23,074 nucleotides of DNA from Alectoria sarmentosa (GCA_009733775.1 WOGZ01000439.1:1-23074), one strand, 5' to 3'. Counted from the first letter of the stretch, positions 8,985-20,050 are shown. The notes: a model not told the origin generated them from the sequence alone. A program made the numbers and translations.

Positions 8985-9909
8985 CTAACAACACTTTCCC
9001 GACTTCGTCTCTGGATCTGATGATTTGCTGATCTCGAGGACTTTACGCTCCCCTATTGGATTCTGGGCTGAGTCGCCGTTATCGAGGGCTTTGCTCGAGA
9101 CGATGCGGTAAATTTCTGTGGACCTTTAGCAAGCTGCCATCGAGTCAATTGAGCATCCGAAATTTACCTGTGAGGATGTTCTGAAAGGCAAGCTCGACGT
9201 TGCTTGCATCTAGCGCCGAAGTCTCGATGAATGACAGGTTGTTGTCGCCTTTGCCCGTTAGCTTATGTTTCCCAAGCAAAGAATATTTCTAGGCACTCAC
9301 TGGCAAACTGTTTCGCCTCCTCTGTGGGCACCGCCCTCAAGTGCCTTAGATCGCTCTTATTTCCGACCAACATGATGACAATATTCGCATCCGCATGATC
9401 CCTTAGCTCTTTCAACCACCGCTGCACATTTTCATAGGTCTGATGCTTGCTGATATCGTACACTAGCAGTGCTCCTACAGCTCCTCGGTAGTATGCTGAC
9501 GTGATGGCGCGGTAGCGTTCCTGCCCAGCTGTGTCCCAAATCTGTGCTTTGATGGTCTTGGCGTCGACTTGGATGGATCGGGTTGCGAATTCGACACCGA
9601 TGGTAGATTTACTGTCAAGGTTGAACTCGTTGCGGGTGAATCGAGAGAGAAGATTAGATTTTCCGACGCCTGAGTCTCCGATGAGGACAACTGGTTGAAG
9701 GATAAGTTAGAGCTGTTGGGCAGAAGGCGGTGGGTAGCATGTAGCAAGTAGCATGTGGCATGAAACATGGGGCCTGGGCCAGGTTGTCGTGTTAGTAGCC
9801 GTAAGACCAGGGGCGGGTACCTTTGAAGAGGAACTTGACGTAGTTCCGTTAGCACAGCTAAGATAGCAGGCAGCGAATGTAGACGTACGTCATACTCGTC
9901 GTTTGCCAT
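8985..9909 (-). CDS. rab11: Rab11/Ypt3-family small GTPase
   Basis: Five exons on the minus strand, 9889-9909, 9821-9833, 9301-9690, 9168-9248 and 8985-9115, encode 211 residues. All GTPase motifs are intact: P-loop GDSGVGKS at 16-23, switch I STIGVEF at 40-46, WDTAGQE at 63-69 with catalytic Gln68, NKSD at 122-125 and ETSA at 150-153. The protein ends GKCC, a dual-cysteine geranylgeranylation site. Rab11/Ypt31/Ypt3 proteins control exit from the trans-Golgi and recycling endosomes towards sites of exocytosis at hyphal tips. The start MANDEYD is typical of the family. Introns are 55, 130, 52 and 52 nt with donors GTACGT, GTACCC, GTGAGT and GTAAAT. The C-terminal variable region, about residues 180-207, is the least conserved part, as usual for Rabs. 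Exon 2 is only 13 nt. Identification is near certain; the exon 1-2 boundary is inferred from the conserved protein start. Confidence 0.96.
9249..9300 (-). other. Rab11 intron 3
   Basis: A 52-nt intron with donor GTGAGT, branch-like GCTAAC and acceptor AAAG. Splicing restores FASDNNLSFIETSAL across the join. Confidence 0.9.
9821..9833 (-). other. 13-nt microexon of rab11
   Basis: The exon encodes FLFK plus the first base of the next codon. It lies between intron 1 (9834-9888: donor GTACGT, branch-like GCTAAC, acceptor CAAG) and intron 2 (9691-9820: donor GTACCC, branch-like CTAAC, acceptor CCAG). Joining all three exons gives MANDEYDFLFKVVLIGDSG, the expected Rab11 N-terminus. Confidence 0.85.
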
Positions 9910-11800
9910 GTTTAGAAGTATCTGTGCTGCAAGGAGACAAAGAAAGGATTGCCGCTCTGATTGGTGGCTACGAGGTATCAGACAGCTTCGATCAGCCGAG
10001 GTGGAGAGTGCAGTGAGGTAGGGAGGCAGAAAAAATATGGGGAGAGAGGGTGGAGTATCAAACAACTGTCAAACAGTTGTGTATGGATTCTTGTGTTTGA
10101 GTTGTCTGAAAGGTCAAAGGCAACAGCCCTACTCCATTGCTCAACTGATTAAGATTCATGCGCTAAGCCTAAATGGAGCAACTGTACACCTAGCTACCAA
10201 GTGTGCAAGAACACACTTGCAGCTTGCCAAGGGACTGCCACTTCTCTCAACGTCACTAACGCAGACCACGGCCCATCATGACCTCGGATTTCAATCAGGA
10301 TCGGAAAATTGACCATGTGTACCCTCGACTCTATGCCCAGAGCTACCGCATTACACAGGCAGGGTATTTGAAACAGGACACTTGTGCAACCAAGACGATT
10401 GAACCTCTGATCATTGATACGCGGCTTCTCTTCCAGTGGGCACGGCTTATCAGGAGTCAGTCTGGAAGCCATATTCCATTGACATGAGGTTGACGATTTC
10501 TTGACATTCTTTCATTCATTAGTCGTTCAGGTCAATGAAGATGGTACGCAGAGGTCTCGACAAAGCATCGTCTTCTGGGTTCGAAAGGAGTATGCCTGCC
10601 ATCAACAACCCAATACTAAGTATTGACATCCGTCGAAATTGGGAGTTCCGGCTCGAAAGGCTGAAAAGCAAAGCGGCCTGTTCCAGCTGTCGCCACCTCA
10701 CTGTCGATGCAGATCGACCACGACAAATACATATCAATCACTATCCAGTTGGAATCTCAACGCCCAAGCAGTGATGTTTTGCCCATTTTTCGAGCATGAG
10801 TTCTCCATGACAGTCATGTCTATCTCGCATCTTGTCATAGCGAAAATTCCCGTCAGGCCTAGCAGCTCCTCTTGCAATACTTCTTTACAATTCTCACGTC
10901 GGCAACATGGAGCAGGGCACCTCCACAAAGTGGAGCCTGCTACTATTTCTGTGATTTTCCGATTCACGAGTCTGAGACCGAGGCCTTTATTAGGGATCTC
11001 GCAAATCGAATCGATGCTTAGAGATACAACAGCAGATTGGGTATGCGGGCGCGAATCCTAGCCTCGCATCAGATGGACCCTACTGGGTCGAGAGAGTCGG
11101 CTTTAGATTAAAATCGCACACTCGGTTCTCTTATCCGAAAAGCTTCGTCCCCAAGGTCTGGGTTTACAGTCACCCATCTTACACGCGTACCAACGCAGAC
11201 AAAGGAGCCTCTCAGAGATTGAGCCACCAAGCCACGTGATCCGGCCTGAAACATGTAGTGCTGGTTCAACGAGACCCGGTAAGAAAGCGTCTTCGATCAT
11301 ATGACCTGATGGGAAAAATACATTGCCTTCCAACTGGATCTGGGAAACCGTACTTCCATCCTATCACCGCGCTTCGTAATGGTAGTTCCTAGCTGCTCTA
11401 CCGTTACTCGCAATATTGAAACACATTTTCGCCACAGCGCAGGGGCCAATTTAGCTAGTAGGAGACTGTTTTTACCTGGTCATACGAGAAGTGTTGGGAT
11501 GCGCACGTATGAATCTTCCTAGATTAATGCGTCATTTACGAGTAGCAGGTTGAAGGAAGGGACGTTTGACCAATGACTGATTCGTCCATGGATTCCTTTC
11601 CGTACAATGCCAAAGACCATATCATTGGCGAAGACATGACGGAGTAGTCTTCTCGAGCAGTGGAAAAGACTGCTGATTGAGGATTTGGGTCGCCAGAGCG
11701 AAGGGCTCGCCTTAGGGTAAGGGCCAGACATCTGATAGGCTGACCATCAGAACCGCACTTTAGGTGTAAGTGCGCGATAAACCGGATAGATGACCGCTAG

Positions 11801-11839
11801 TGCCTACGTTGAATGCCTACGTTGAATGCCTACGTTGAA
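11801..11839. repeat. Three exact copies of a 13-bp unit
   Basis: TGCCTACGTTGAA is repeated three times without change, which suggests recent slippage. Confidence 0.95.
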
Positions 11840-11971
11840 TGACCTCTTGTTTTGAGCTTTGCCTTTGCAAAGTGAAAGTCTGACACGAACAATCTTGCAT
11901 CGGGCGATGAGCCTTAGCGATCTTCAGGGTCTGTTACCATGACAGAACAATGGCATGGCATGGCTCCCATT

Positions 11972-11997
11972 ATGATGATGATGATGATGATGATGGT
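11972..11997. repeat. (ATG)n trinucleotide microsatellite
   Basis: About eight ATG/GAT units in a row, noncoding in the model given here. In a minus-strand ORF it would read as a His run, which I regard as fortuitous. Confidence 0.9.
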
Positions 11998-12652
11998 GAT
12001 TGATGGTTGATTGTGGAGTGGCATGAAATGATACTTGTTTGGCCGGTTGCAGGGCACAGCAAAGGCCAAAGGATGACCGGGCAAGTGGATTTATTTTTTG
12101 TTTATATCTTATATATTCATTGCACGGCGTCAGGTTTGCCACCGACTGAAACATGCAGCTTTTCTCCTTCCTCTTTCCTCGACATGGACAATGTGGTGTA
12201 CCTTGGACAAAGGTAGAGTAGATGCCTGTACGCTGCAACAAGGTGGGGATTGGGGAAAATGGCATTGGAGGTCAGCCGGGATTCAGGGTTCAGGATAGAG
12301 GATTGATCAGATGAGAGGCTGGAGCCGCATGGTGAATAGTGAATACAAGATACCTAGTCAATTCGTAAAGTAGCTGGAGGTATCTACCTTACTTACGTTG
12401 GAGTAAGCGAGCGGTACATGTGCGCACACTACTTTGTTGAAGGATCCCATGTACCTCTCCTCTTACTCACCATCGCTTTAAACCCAGTCTCAAGCCCCTC
12501 ACTGTCGTCACTTTAGTTGAGAGCCTCAGGTCAACTTGGAGATCGGTCATTTCCTTGGACGTCTTCTTACCTACCGTAGGTACTTGGCTGTTTACTCTTC
12601 CTTCATATCTTCAACTTTGCGGTAAAGTATGCTTATTAGCCTTGTCGCCTTA

Positions 12653-12656
12653 CCAT

Positions 12657-12734
<78 letters not shown>
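12653..12734. repeat. (TTTTCCA)n minisatellite
   Basis: About eleven copies of the heptamer TTTTCCA, nearly perfect, with slightly shortened units at both ends. Confidence 0.95.
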
Positions 12735-13385
12735 CTCCACATAGGCGCGCTTGTCGCCTAAGGCCAAGGGTGTATTGGTAAGTATACTTTACTTTGGAAG
12801 GCCATGCCGAGTCTCAGATGACTGTTTCAATGTTTCAAAGGTTTCAGCAATGATGATAATAATAAAACTCACCCGTTAGTCCCTACCCATGACTTTCAAT
12901 CATCACTCTACTATGACTATTCCCTACTGCTTACTATCTCCTACCTCCTACCTACTAACTACGTGCCTACTACATACTACCTACCACAGTCTCCTACTCC
13001 CTACTACCCATTACCCACTACCCACAATTTCGGCCTTTGCTGTTCTCTTACCCAATTGGCGCTTCCCCCCCCTTTCCCCCATGATCTATCCCCCCAATCC
13101 CCTCCCCCAATCTCCTCTCCCCCACACTCACCCGAGACTCCGAAACTCAGCCTTCTCACATGCGCATCCAAAGACATGTTCCCGATCCTGACATTGTGCA
13201 AGGGTTACAACAATGCCGTAACAGGTGAAAATTCAACCCAAACAAGTTTCACAAAAGAAAAGAAAAAAAGGGGGGGGGGGAAAGGGAAAAAACAAAAGCT
13301 AGCGGACCAATCCACGTGCTTAACATGGCCACCTTTCATCAAAGGAGTCAGCCATTGCCCTGCTACCGGGCTAATAAATAATCAA

Positions 13386-13411
13386 GATGCTATAGTCTAT
13401 AGTCTAGCATC
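13386..13411. repeat. Small inverted repeat upstream of the secreted-protein gene
   Basis: GATGCTA and TAGCATC form perfect 7-bp arms around a twice-repeated TAGTC-containing centre, about 130 bp before the start codon. It could be a regulatory palindrome or chance. Confidence 0.4.
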
Positions 13412-13542
13412 TCCCCCAACTCCCATTACTTCCATTATTCCCCTCGCGTGAACAATCTTCACCTCAATCTCATGCATTCTCAACTACAACAAGTTCTGTC
13501 AGTTCCATCACGTCCCTGCATTCTACCCTCTCCCTTTTCTCC

Positions 13543-15142
13543 ATGCCGGTGACCGTCGACGTAATGAGACCGTCTTCCTACCCCTTTCCCTTGGCTGCGG
13601 CTTTTCTTGTCTTGATTTTGGCTGCTGCTTCGCCTTTGCACCGATCTCACTTGATGGCAATCGATGGGCCTCTATCTTCAATATCAGGGTGGAATCCACT
13701 GCGTTTGCTGCAGCGGCAAACGGATCTGCCATCGCAGGAGAAGAGACAAACCGTCAACTGCACGGATGAGTCGGCGGCTTTCAATTCCGTATGCTGGCAA
13801 CAACTTCAACTGAGTAATTTCCTTCTCGGAGGAGGGGAGTGGGGAGTCGGCTGGAACAAATCGACGCGAGTTTGCGACTCTCAATCAACAGATGTCAATG
13901 ACAACGACGGTACAAATTGCTGCTTACCCGGCGAGGCATGGACGACCTGTTTTCTTCGTCTTGCGCAAGGTGGGGGGACACAAGACTGTTCGCAGATTAA
14001 TGCGCAGTTCTGTTCCATGCCCTCAGAGAACGCGTTGAGCGCTGGTCTGGCTGAGAGTATCCGGCCAGAAGTCCAATACATACAAAAAAACATCTATGGT
14101 ATCCTTCCCAATTCACCAGCCTCTCTTGTGGAATCGCTTGCTAATTCCAGGGTTAGCGCTCAACGATTTCTTTACCACCTACTATAACGCGCTCACAGCT
14201 GCTCAGAGCGATGCATCAACGACGATCCAAGGCCTCATCAACGAAGTGGACCCGATCAAACCAACCTCATTCGACCTCATCACCCTTCTCACTGCACTCT
14301 CCGTGGGGCTGGCATTCTTGGGAGCCCCAAGTATCGCAGTGACAGTACTCGGATTATCCTCTATAGCGAAGTCTGCCGCTCAGGTTCTGACAATCAGTCT
14401 GCAGCAAGCACCTTCCACCGCAAAAGCGCTTTGGCCAACGGGCACCCAGAATTCGCAATCAGTCCAGATCGGCGATCTAGAAGCGGAGCTAGGCAACAGC
14501 ACAAATCAGCTTGCAGACATGATCAATAACGCGGTCCAATTGCTCATGAGCGATATGCCAACCTTTGTCAAGTTCGTTGAAAGTGGGCAGTATTCGGGTG
14601 CCGAATCGCTTTCCTTACCCAGCAAAGTGGAGGGCCTCGACTATGCTCTCAGGACTTACATGACCTCGGAAGCCTTTGCACAAAACGGATGGGTATCTTC
14701 ACCTAGCATTGGCCCTTACGAGACGGTGCAAGACGTAGAGAACGGCGTGATTGGAGGTGGCGGTGGGGACTGCACCATGGGGAACAACAGCGTTTGCACC
14801 GACGGTCAGGGTTCAGCGACTTTCTGGAGCCAGCCTACGGGACGCGTGTACGATTTCGCCAACACGAAGACTGGCTGGGGCGGCGTTAGTGCATATCAGC
14901 TACTGCAAGACACGGTTGGCAACAACTGGGCCATTCTCCAAGTGCTGTTTGATGGCAGCTTCAATTGCACACAAGAAGGCAACTTTGGGGACTCGATTGT
15001 CAACTTCAACTGGGATGGAACGCTGGACATTGCATGTATCTCGCAGCTTCCAACGAAAATTGGGTGTGGAGCCCCGTGTCCTGTTGCCCTCATCAACAAC
15101 GAATGTCCTTTCCCGCCTAGGAACAATGATTGCGACTCGTGA
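13543..15142 (+). CDS. Secreted fungal protein of unknown function, possible DUF7872-type
   Basis: Exons 13543-14098 and 14151-15142 encode 515 residues. The N-terminus has a hydrophobic core at about 15-29 (AAAFLVLILAAAS), a likely signal peptide; a second in-frame Met at residue 8 would serve equally well. KR at 67-68 directly before QTVNC is a possible Kex2 processing site. The first 160 mature residues contain CW (84-85), WNKST (104-108), CCLPGEAWTTCFLRLA (126-141) and further cysteines. A long hydrophobic, Ala/Leu/Gly-rich segment spans about 228-257. The C-terminal third has DCTMGNNSVC and ends with closely spaced cysteines (CGAPCP, CP, CDS), plus several N-glycosylation sequons. From memory this layout recalls fungal proteins carrying the uncharacterised DUF7872, but I could not verify it. 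It is likely extracellular or membrane-associated. The neighbourhood gives no functional hint. Confidence 0.85.
14099..14150 (+). other. Intron of the secreted-protein gene (52 nt)
   Basis: Donor GTATCC, branch-like GCTAAT and acceptor TTCCAG. Splicing joins NIYG to LALNDFFTTYY in frame, while unspliced translation runs into unrelated residues. Confidence 0.88.
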
Positions 15143-15444
15143 TTGGGGAGGATTGAATAGCTATGAGACTGTGTATATATAGCATAGCACATGATTTGGC
15201 ATTGCATTATTCTGGCATTGAGCAGTGGCGTTGTCTTGTTTGCTGGGCAAGGCGTGGTTGGACCGCTGCGCTGGACTCGGTCTACTTGTGTACTTGGACG
15301 CATTGCTTGGGTCATGGTCGTTCTGGCAGATGTATTCATCTTGTCTGATGTATGCAAGATAATAGGATGCAAACACCGCTGGAATAGCTGGCGGGGTAAA
15401 CGAATAAAAGGAAGCAAGCGCTTTTTCCCTCGTCACCGTCAGCA

Positions 15445-15486
15445 TTGATGAAAATAGATGAGTATAGACGAGCATAGATGAATGGA
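15445..15486. repeat. Degenerate 10-bp tandem repeat
   Basis: Imperfect units of the type ATAGATGAGT and ATAGACGAGC are repeated about four times. Confidence 0.75.
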
Positions 15487-15582
15487 TCATAGCAGGAGTG
15501 GCTTGACCAAGAAAGGATTCCGTCATGTCACCGCCTCAGTGGTGTAGATGCAGACCTTGAAACGCTTCTCTGCCATGCATTC

Positions 15583-15649
15583 GAGGGAAGGGAAAGGGAA
15601 AGGGAAAGGGAAAGGGAAAAGGAAAGACAGGGAAGGGAAGGGAAGGGAA
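15583..15649. repeat. Purine tract (GGGAAA)n then (GGGAA)n
   Basis: A pure-purine strand of GGGAAA units is followed, after a short break, by GGGAA units. Regular G-triplets three bases apart make the plus strand quadruplex-competent by the standard rule. Confidence 0.95.
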
Positions 15650-15701
15650 TGTTCCTGAAATCAAAATAACCTGCGGGGGACGGAAGCGCAAGATACTCCT
15701 T

Positions 15702-15955
15702 CACCAGGTGTCGGCAAAAGTCTGAAACCCGAGGTTTACCCGGTTACTCCGGGCTTGGAGAAAGGTTTCGAAGAATTTGGCCTTGCGACGTGTGGTAGTT
15801 TCGTGATTGACTAATGGAGGATTGTGTGTAGGTGTATGAGGTCTTTCCATGATGGAGTATAGATCTTTAAGAATATGATTGTTTAGGTAGTTTGGAGGAA
15901 AAGCGGGCAGTAGCCGGGTAAACCTCGGGTTTCAGACTTCTGCCGACACCTGGTG
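15702..15955. mobile_element. MITE-like element, 254 bp with 42-bp TIRs
   Basis: The arms 15702-15743 and 15914-15955 are inverted copies starting CACCAGGTGTCGG and match at 41 of 42 bases, with weaker pairing continuing inwards for another 15 bp. The 170-bp interior has no ORF. The flanks, TACTCCTT on the left and GTACTACAA on the right, share TACT but do not give a clean target duplication, so the superfamily is undetermined. The near-identity of the arms suggests little RIP since insertion or strong selection on the hairpin. Confidence 0.8.
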
Positions 15956-17206
15956 GTACTACAACTTCCTATCCCAAACACCAGAAGGTACGAAGGACCC
16001 TGGTCCTCGACCTAAAGAATTTAGTAATCTCTCTATGATTGAAAGTCGGTCTCACCAGGCATCACTACCTTAGGCAAAGGGAGGTTGAGCAAATGATTCA
16101 TCAGAGTTGTTCAAAACGAGAAGCAGCCCTTTAGCCCTGCGGCTTTACGCAGTAATGCAACACAGTGAATTCAGCTGATCATCTTCTGATGGGCCAGGTG
16201 TTTGGGGCATCCCTATTCTAATCCACTGGGGTACAAGGGCTCACGGGCTTCAATCCGACCCAATTCAAACCGAATCAAAGACCAAGAGCCTTTACTTTCA
16301 AGTCGGCCTTTGTACACCTAGTCTGGTCATCCAAAGTACCTTCCCATCCCACCCCACCCGGGACAGGCATGCCGCCTCTACTTGTCAAAGCTCCGTAATC
16401 AAATTTTGGTACCTCGTCGAGGACAAATTCTCGGGACCCACCAGCTCTGCCAGTCGACCCCACCCTTCAATTCGATTCGAGCGTCGTCTATCGGTACGCC
16501 AATGAGTTTTAGAGTAACGGGCCATGGCTTCGAAAAGGTGAGCAATATCAACGAGGACCTCAGTCCAGTTGATTCGTTTATGAAGCATCAGTTGAAGCTC
16601 GCTAGGTAGTAAAGCCTCGATGGCTTCCAATCCTTCGTACTTTTAGCCTTGTCGTGTACTAAAGCAGTGGTCTTCTTGGTTCCCAGCTTTCTCATTTTCG
16701 CACATACGTCTAGAACACGCTGGTTTTGAAATCACATGGCATTACCTACCATATCAGGTCAAATTGTATACGGCTGGTTCTGGCGAATAGGTCAACATCA
16801 TCACAATGCCAAGGGCCGCACTAAACGCAGTCATTCAGGGCGTTCGACTTGAAGCCTACATCGGCCCCCAAGCAGCAATGTCTCCCGTTAGATCACGCCT
16901 TCAACGTACCTTGGTCAGTTTCGGCTGTCACATGAATGGGTTGGGCTCAGAGGTACCAGTTTTGTTCGAGCATAAGACTTGATTTGAGAAGATGTCTTGT
17001 ATTACTCAGATACATTTTGTTTCTTTTCTTCAATCATGCTCTGAGAAGGATGAAAGACTCACTTTTTTATTCTCCAGACCCTCAATCATGGAATGAGATG
17101 CTGGACGCCATATGTCATATTGACCGTGTGGCCAAAGAAGTTTCGTTGCTTAGGTTCCCTCAAACTGTCTTTCTCCTAGCTTTGGGAACTTTTCCCTTTG
17201 TTTAAA

Positions 17207-17325
17207 TCTGTAAGACTTTCGTCTGTCTGTTTTGTAGACTTTCTTTTGCCCAGACCAACAGGTCTTCCTTTGTCTAGCTCTCTGAGACCCTCATTTGTTT
17301 GGCTCTGCAAGACTTTCATTTGCCT
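17207..17325. repeat. Degenerate minisatellite, unit about 24 bp, five copies
   Basis: Successive units of 22 to 26 bp share a core like GACTTTC-TTTG: the cores GACTTTCGTCTG, GACTTTCTTTTG, GTCTTCCTTTG, GACCCTCATTTG and GACTTTCATTTG follow one another. Similar but weaker units may precede it from about 17163. Confidence 0.6.
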
Positions 17326-17350
17326 AATCCCCGAGGCAGAATTTTGGCAT

Positions 17351-17430
17351 CTCGTTTACGTGTTATGCGCCTTTCATGCTATAACCTCAACGGGGTTCTC
17401 GTTCATGTATTATGCACCTTTCGTATCATA
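17351..17430. repeat. Direct duplication, 47-bp period
   Basis: Positions 17351-17383 and 17398-17430 match at 25 of 33 bases, and all eight differences are transitions. Both begin CTCGTT and share TTATGC-CCTTTC. Confidence 0.75.
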
Positions 17431-17946
17431 AAGATAATACCGTAGCTCAAGCTTGCCGCGTGCCAAGGGCTCGTAGGTACAATGTAGAAGGTATTTGTAC
17501 CGATTACAACAGGCTCACTCGACGAGGCCAGACGTTACTACTGGCAAAGATGTGGGATGTTTGCGATTTGGCCAAAATCGTACCTGAATATGATTATATA
17601 TGATCAGGTCGGAAGGCACCAGATGAATAGAAAACATGGAGAAAATATCGCATTTTGCAGGATGATGGAGGTTTGTTAGGAGTCATTGTTTGGGTCAGGC
17701 GTCGAAATTGTTAATCCTTGAGTGAATGTGGCAATCAAAAGAGTGCGCGACGTTCTTTGAAGAGAGCCCTCTTATCCACCCAGGAGCGTAGAGTCAGATT
17801 TCGGAAGGTTGTTAAGAAGTTTACTCGTCTCAGATCCGGGACGATGCTACACGACAGAGCACAAGGGCTAGATGAGGAGAGCCGCGAAGGGTTGACAGAC
17901 GGTGCTTGAACAGCAAAGGCTAGTAGATGTCGTCCTGTATCGAATT

Positions 17947-17971
17947 ATCATGGCACTAGGCCCATGCATCC
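17947..17971. repeat. 25-bp dispersed repeat, copy 1
   Basis: It matches 19111-19135 at 22 of 25 bases (ATGGCACT...CCCATGCATCC). The flanks do not align. Confidence 0.6.
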
Positions 17972-19110
17972 GGTAGTGAAGCAGGCGGGCAATGACTGAC
18001 ATCAATAGGCGAAAGAGGACCAGAATATTGATCGCGGCGACCGGTGCCGTTGGAGGAATGGGCGTGGCTGTCAAGGATGATTTTCCTTCGATGGATTCAT
18101 CCTCCCCGCTTTGCCGTTCTCCCGTATGATTTCTGCTGTCATGCTATTTCCGGCTCGGCGCCTCCAACTGCGATTCCCCCTTGTTCCGTATCCACTCTAT
18201 CATCCTCCATATCCGTCCCTGTATCCAGTCTCCTCTCTCCCACGCTGTGACGGCTCCTCAGCGTCACGCTCACACCGTACGATCAGTTGGGCAGATCGAG
18301 TCGGCAACGATGGAAGAGGCGACACAAGCGGCTCGAAGGGTGATCTGTGCATACTGATGGACCCCCCCTTGGACTTCCTGACACTCTTTCCACCCCATAG
18401 ATTATATGCAGGCGGCGCTGCCTGTTTGGTACTGGCTTCGGGATAATGTCCCCGCCGCCAATTTGGTCACGCGCACTTTCCTAGCCAGCCACTTGGCCTT
18501 CTTCTCCTCCTGCAGCTTCGTCCAAAACTCATTTCCCCCTTTTTTTTGCCTTCTGCTTCGCTCTGCCCGGTTTCTACGCCCTTCCTTACGCGCCATGCTC
18601 GGGACTCTTGGCTAGGCTCTCTTATACGTCACCTTGGCCTACTTCAATATCATTGAGAGGGTCAAGCTGAAATGTTGTTCTTGTTCGACAGCGTAATAGT
18701 GGAGGCGCGTTTCGTGGTTTCCATGCCGCTCAGCTCACGAGCCGGTGACATGGGATACAAAGTTCGTCATATATCTGAGGCGGTCAATCTCTCCCATATG
18801 CCAAGCTTCCATGCTCTACGCTGATGTTGTGTTTCGTGAACTCTGCCCCGTCTTGAATCTGCTGCATATCGTATCCATATTCCTCATCAGCTCGGACTCG
18901 TCCACCTCTTGGGCGTCTTCCTTCTTCGCAGGCTTGCAATCTTTTGTATCTTTCAGCCTTGTGCCTCACTCGGCCCACTCTCATGAATTGACAGCGTGCA
19001 ATAATTCTCGCTCTTGTGCCTCTTGTGTTAGCGAGGAAATTGGCGCCTAGCAATCTGACCATCTCTCCAAGTCTCCGAGGTACGGCATTCTCCTTTTGTT
19101 TACGAGTAGC

Positions 19111-19135
19111 ATAATGGCACTGGACCCATGCATCC
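19111..19135. repeat. 25-bp dispersed repeat, copy 2
   Basis: Partner of 17947-17971, same orientation, 1.16 kb away. Confidence 0.6.
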
Positions 19136-19170
19136 ACCCACCAGCTCCCGTATCATATATGCGACCATGC

Positions 19171-19190
19171 TAAGCTTTCGTAAGCTTTCG
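19171..19190. repeat. Exact tandem of a 10-mer
   Basis: TAAGCTTTCG occurs twice back to back. Confidence 0.85.
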
Positions 19191-19378
19191 AGGCCCACTC
19201 GCCCTAAATGCCGGCTCTAGTCTCGCTCATGGTATGAACGCCAACAAATTATGGAGCAATCGAATGCCTTGAAAGCAAGGTTCTCCAGTACATAAGCATA
19301 CCTATCCAGTGGCCTTCGCTGAGATTTATGATTTATGTACTTTGAACAAATCCTCAAGATCAAATCATGTGCCTCTGC

Positions 19379-19401
19379 CTCCTCCTCCTCCTCCTCCTCC
19401 A
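19379..19401. repeat. (CTC)n trinucleotide microsatellite
   Basis: About eight CTC units. Flanking ORFs on both strands are created by the repeat (poly-Pro or poly-Glu) and are not called. Confidence 0.92.
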
Positions 19402-19877
19402 GCATTCCTCAAGACCTTCGACGGCCTGTTTGGCTGTCTCGTACGAGTGCTCCAGACTCTCTCTGAGCTATTGATATTTCGATTAACGAAAAAGATTTGA
19501 ATGATACACAGGCTAGAAGAAGGATGCTCCAATCATGTCAGGAAATTCTGCAGACTGTCTATTTTGACTTGTATATAAAGGTAATTGCAAAGGTTGTCAT
19601 CAAGTTTCTTGGCGGTACGGGGAACTCTTTCCATGACTTGAAAAGGGACAAACATTCTCGTTTGGATGCAGGCAACGCGAATACTTGTTCATGGATTAGG
19701 CGGGAGGATGATTAGAGTCAACGCCCCAGGCTGATCCCATCATCCAAGCTGGCCTCTAGATTTGATTGAGGGCACGAGGGGGCAAGTCCAAATCATCAAG
19801 CGAAGAGGACAAGTAGTTGGGGAGAAGGATGGGGCCATATACTTGCGGCTGGTCCCATTGAGTCTTGGTGCAGGATT

Positions 19878-19898
19878 AGATGGTGATGGTGATGGTGA
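19878..19898. repeat. (GATGGT)n short tandem repeat
   Basis: About three and a half copies of GATGGT. Confidence 0.8.
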
Positions 19899-20050
19899 AG
19901 GTAACGTGTTGATAATGATGGTGGCTAATGACCTGGGTGGCGATCTACTTTACCGTACCTGAGCTATGGTCCGGATCTCGGGGAGAATATTTTAGTAGGT
20001 AGGACTCATTTAATCAGTAGTACTAGTATCTTACTCAGGACGGTTTTTAA

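Larger units (their letters stand above)
9910..13542. other. 3.6-kb divergent spacer between rab11 and the secreted-protein gene
   Basis: The composition is normal but I find no ORF with recognisable domains or a plausible spliced gene, and no tRNA or 5S rRNA. The longest frame (10639-11061, plus, 140 codons) starts with TTG and looks random. The stretch carries a small hairpin (10062-10080), a 13-bp triplication, an ATG microsatellite, a TTTTCCA minisatellite and a pyrimidine-rich tract (about 12889-13190) followed by an 11-G run at 13270-13280. The last part is presumably the promoter of the gene at 13543. Confidence 0.55.
15143..15701. other. Downstream spacer of the secreted-protein gene
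   Basis: It includes the presumed 3' UTR. ORFs here on both strands are shadows with no recognisable domains. Two simple-repeat tracts, 15445-15486 and 15583-15649, occupy the distal part. Confidence 0.6.

Noticed and set aside
9475..10065. 196-codon minus-strand ORF
   Set aside because: An out-of-frame shadow of rab11 exon 3, extended through its introns and upstream region.
10639..11061. 140-codon plus-strand ORF, the longest between rab11 and the next gene
   Set aside because: TTG start, no recognisable motif, overlapping ORFs on the other strand of equal quality.
11041..11080. Possible tRNA T-arm around GCGCGAATCC
   Set aside because: The surrounding bases do not fold into acceptor, D and anticodon arms. 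No tRNA was found elsewhere in the window.
14896..15417. 173-codon minus-strand ORF
   Set aside because: Antisense shadow of the secreted-protein gene and its 3' region.
16230..16290. Sequence resembling hAT-type termini (CCGACCCAATTCAAACC)
   Set aside because: No inverted partner, no target duplication.
18784..19137. 117-codon Arg-rich minus-strand ORF considered as an exon joined to 18402-18596
   Set aside because: No splice pair gives a sensible join and no domain is recognisable.
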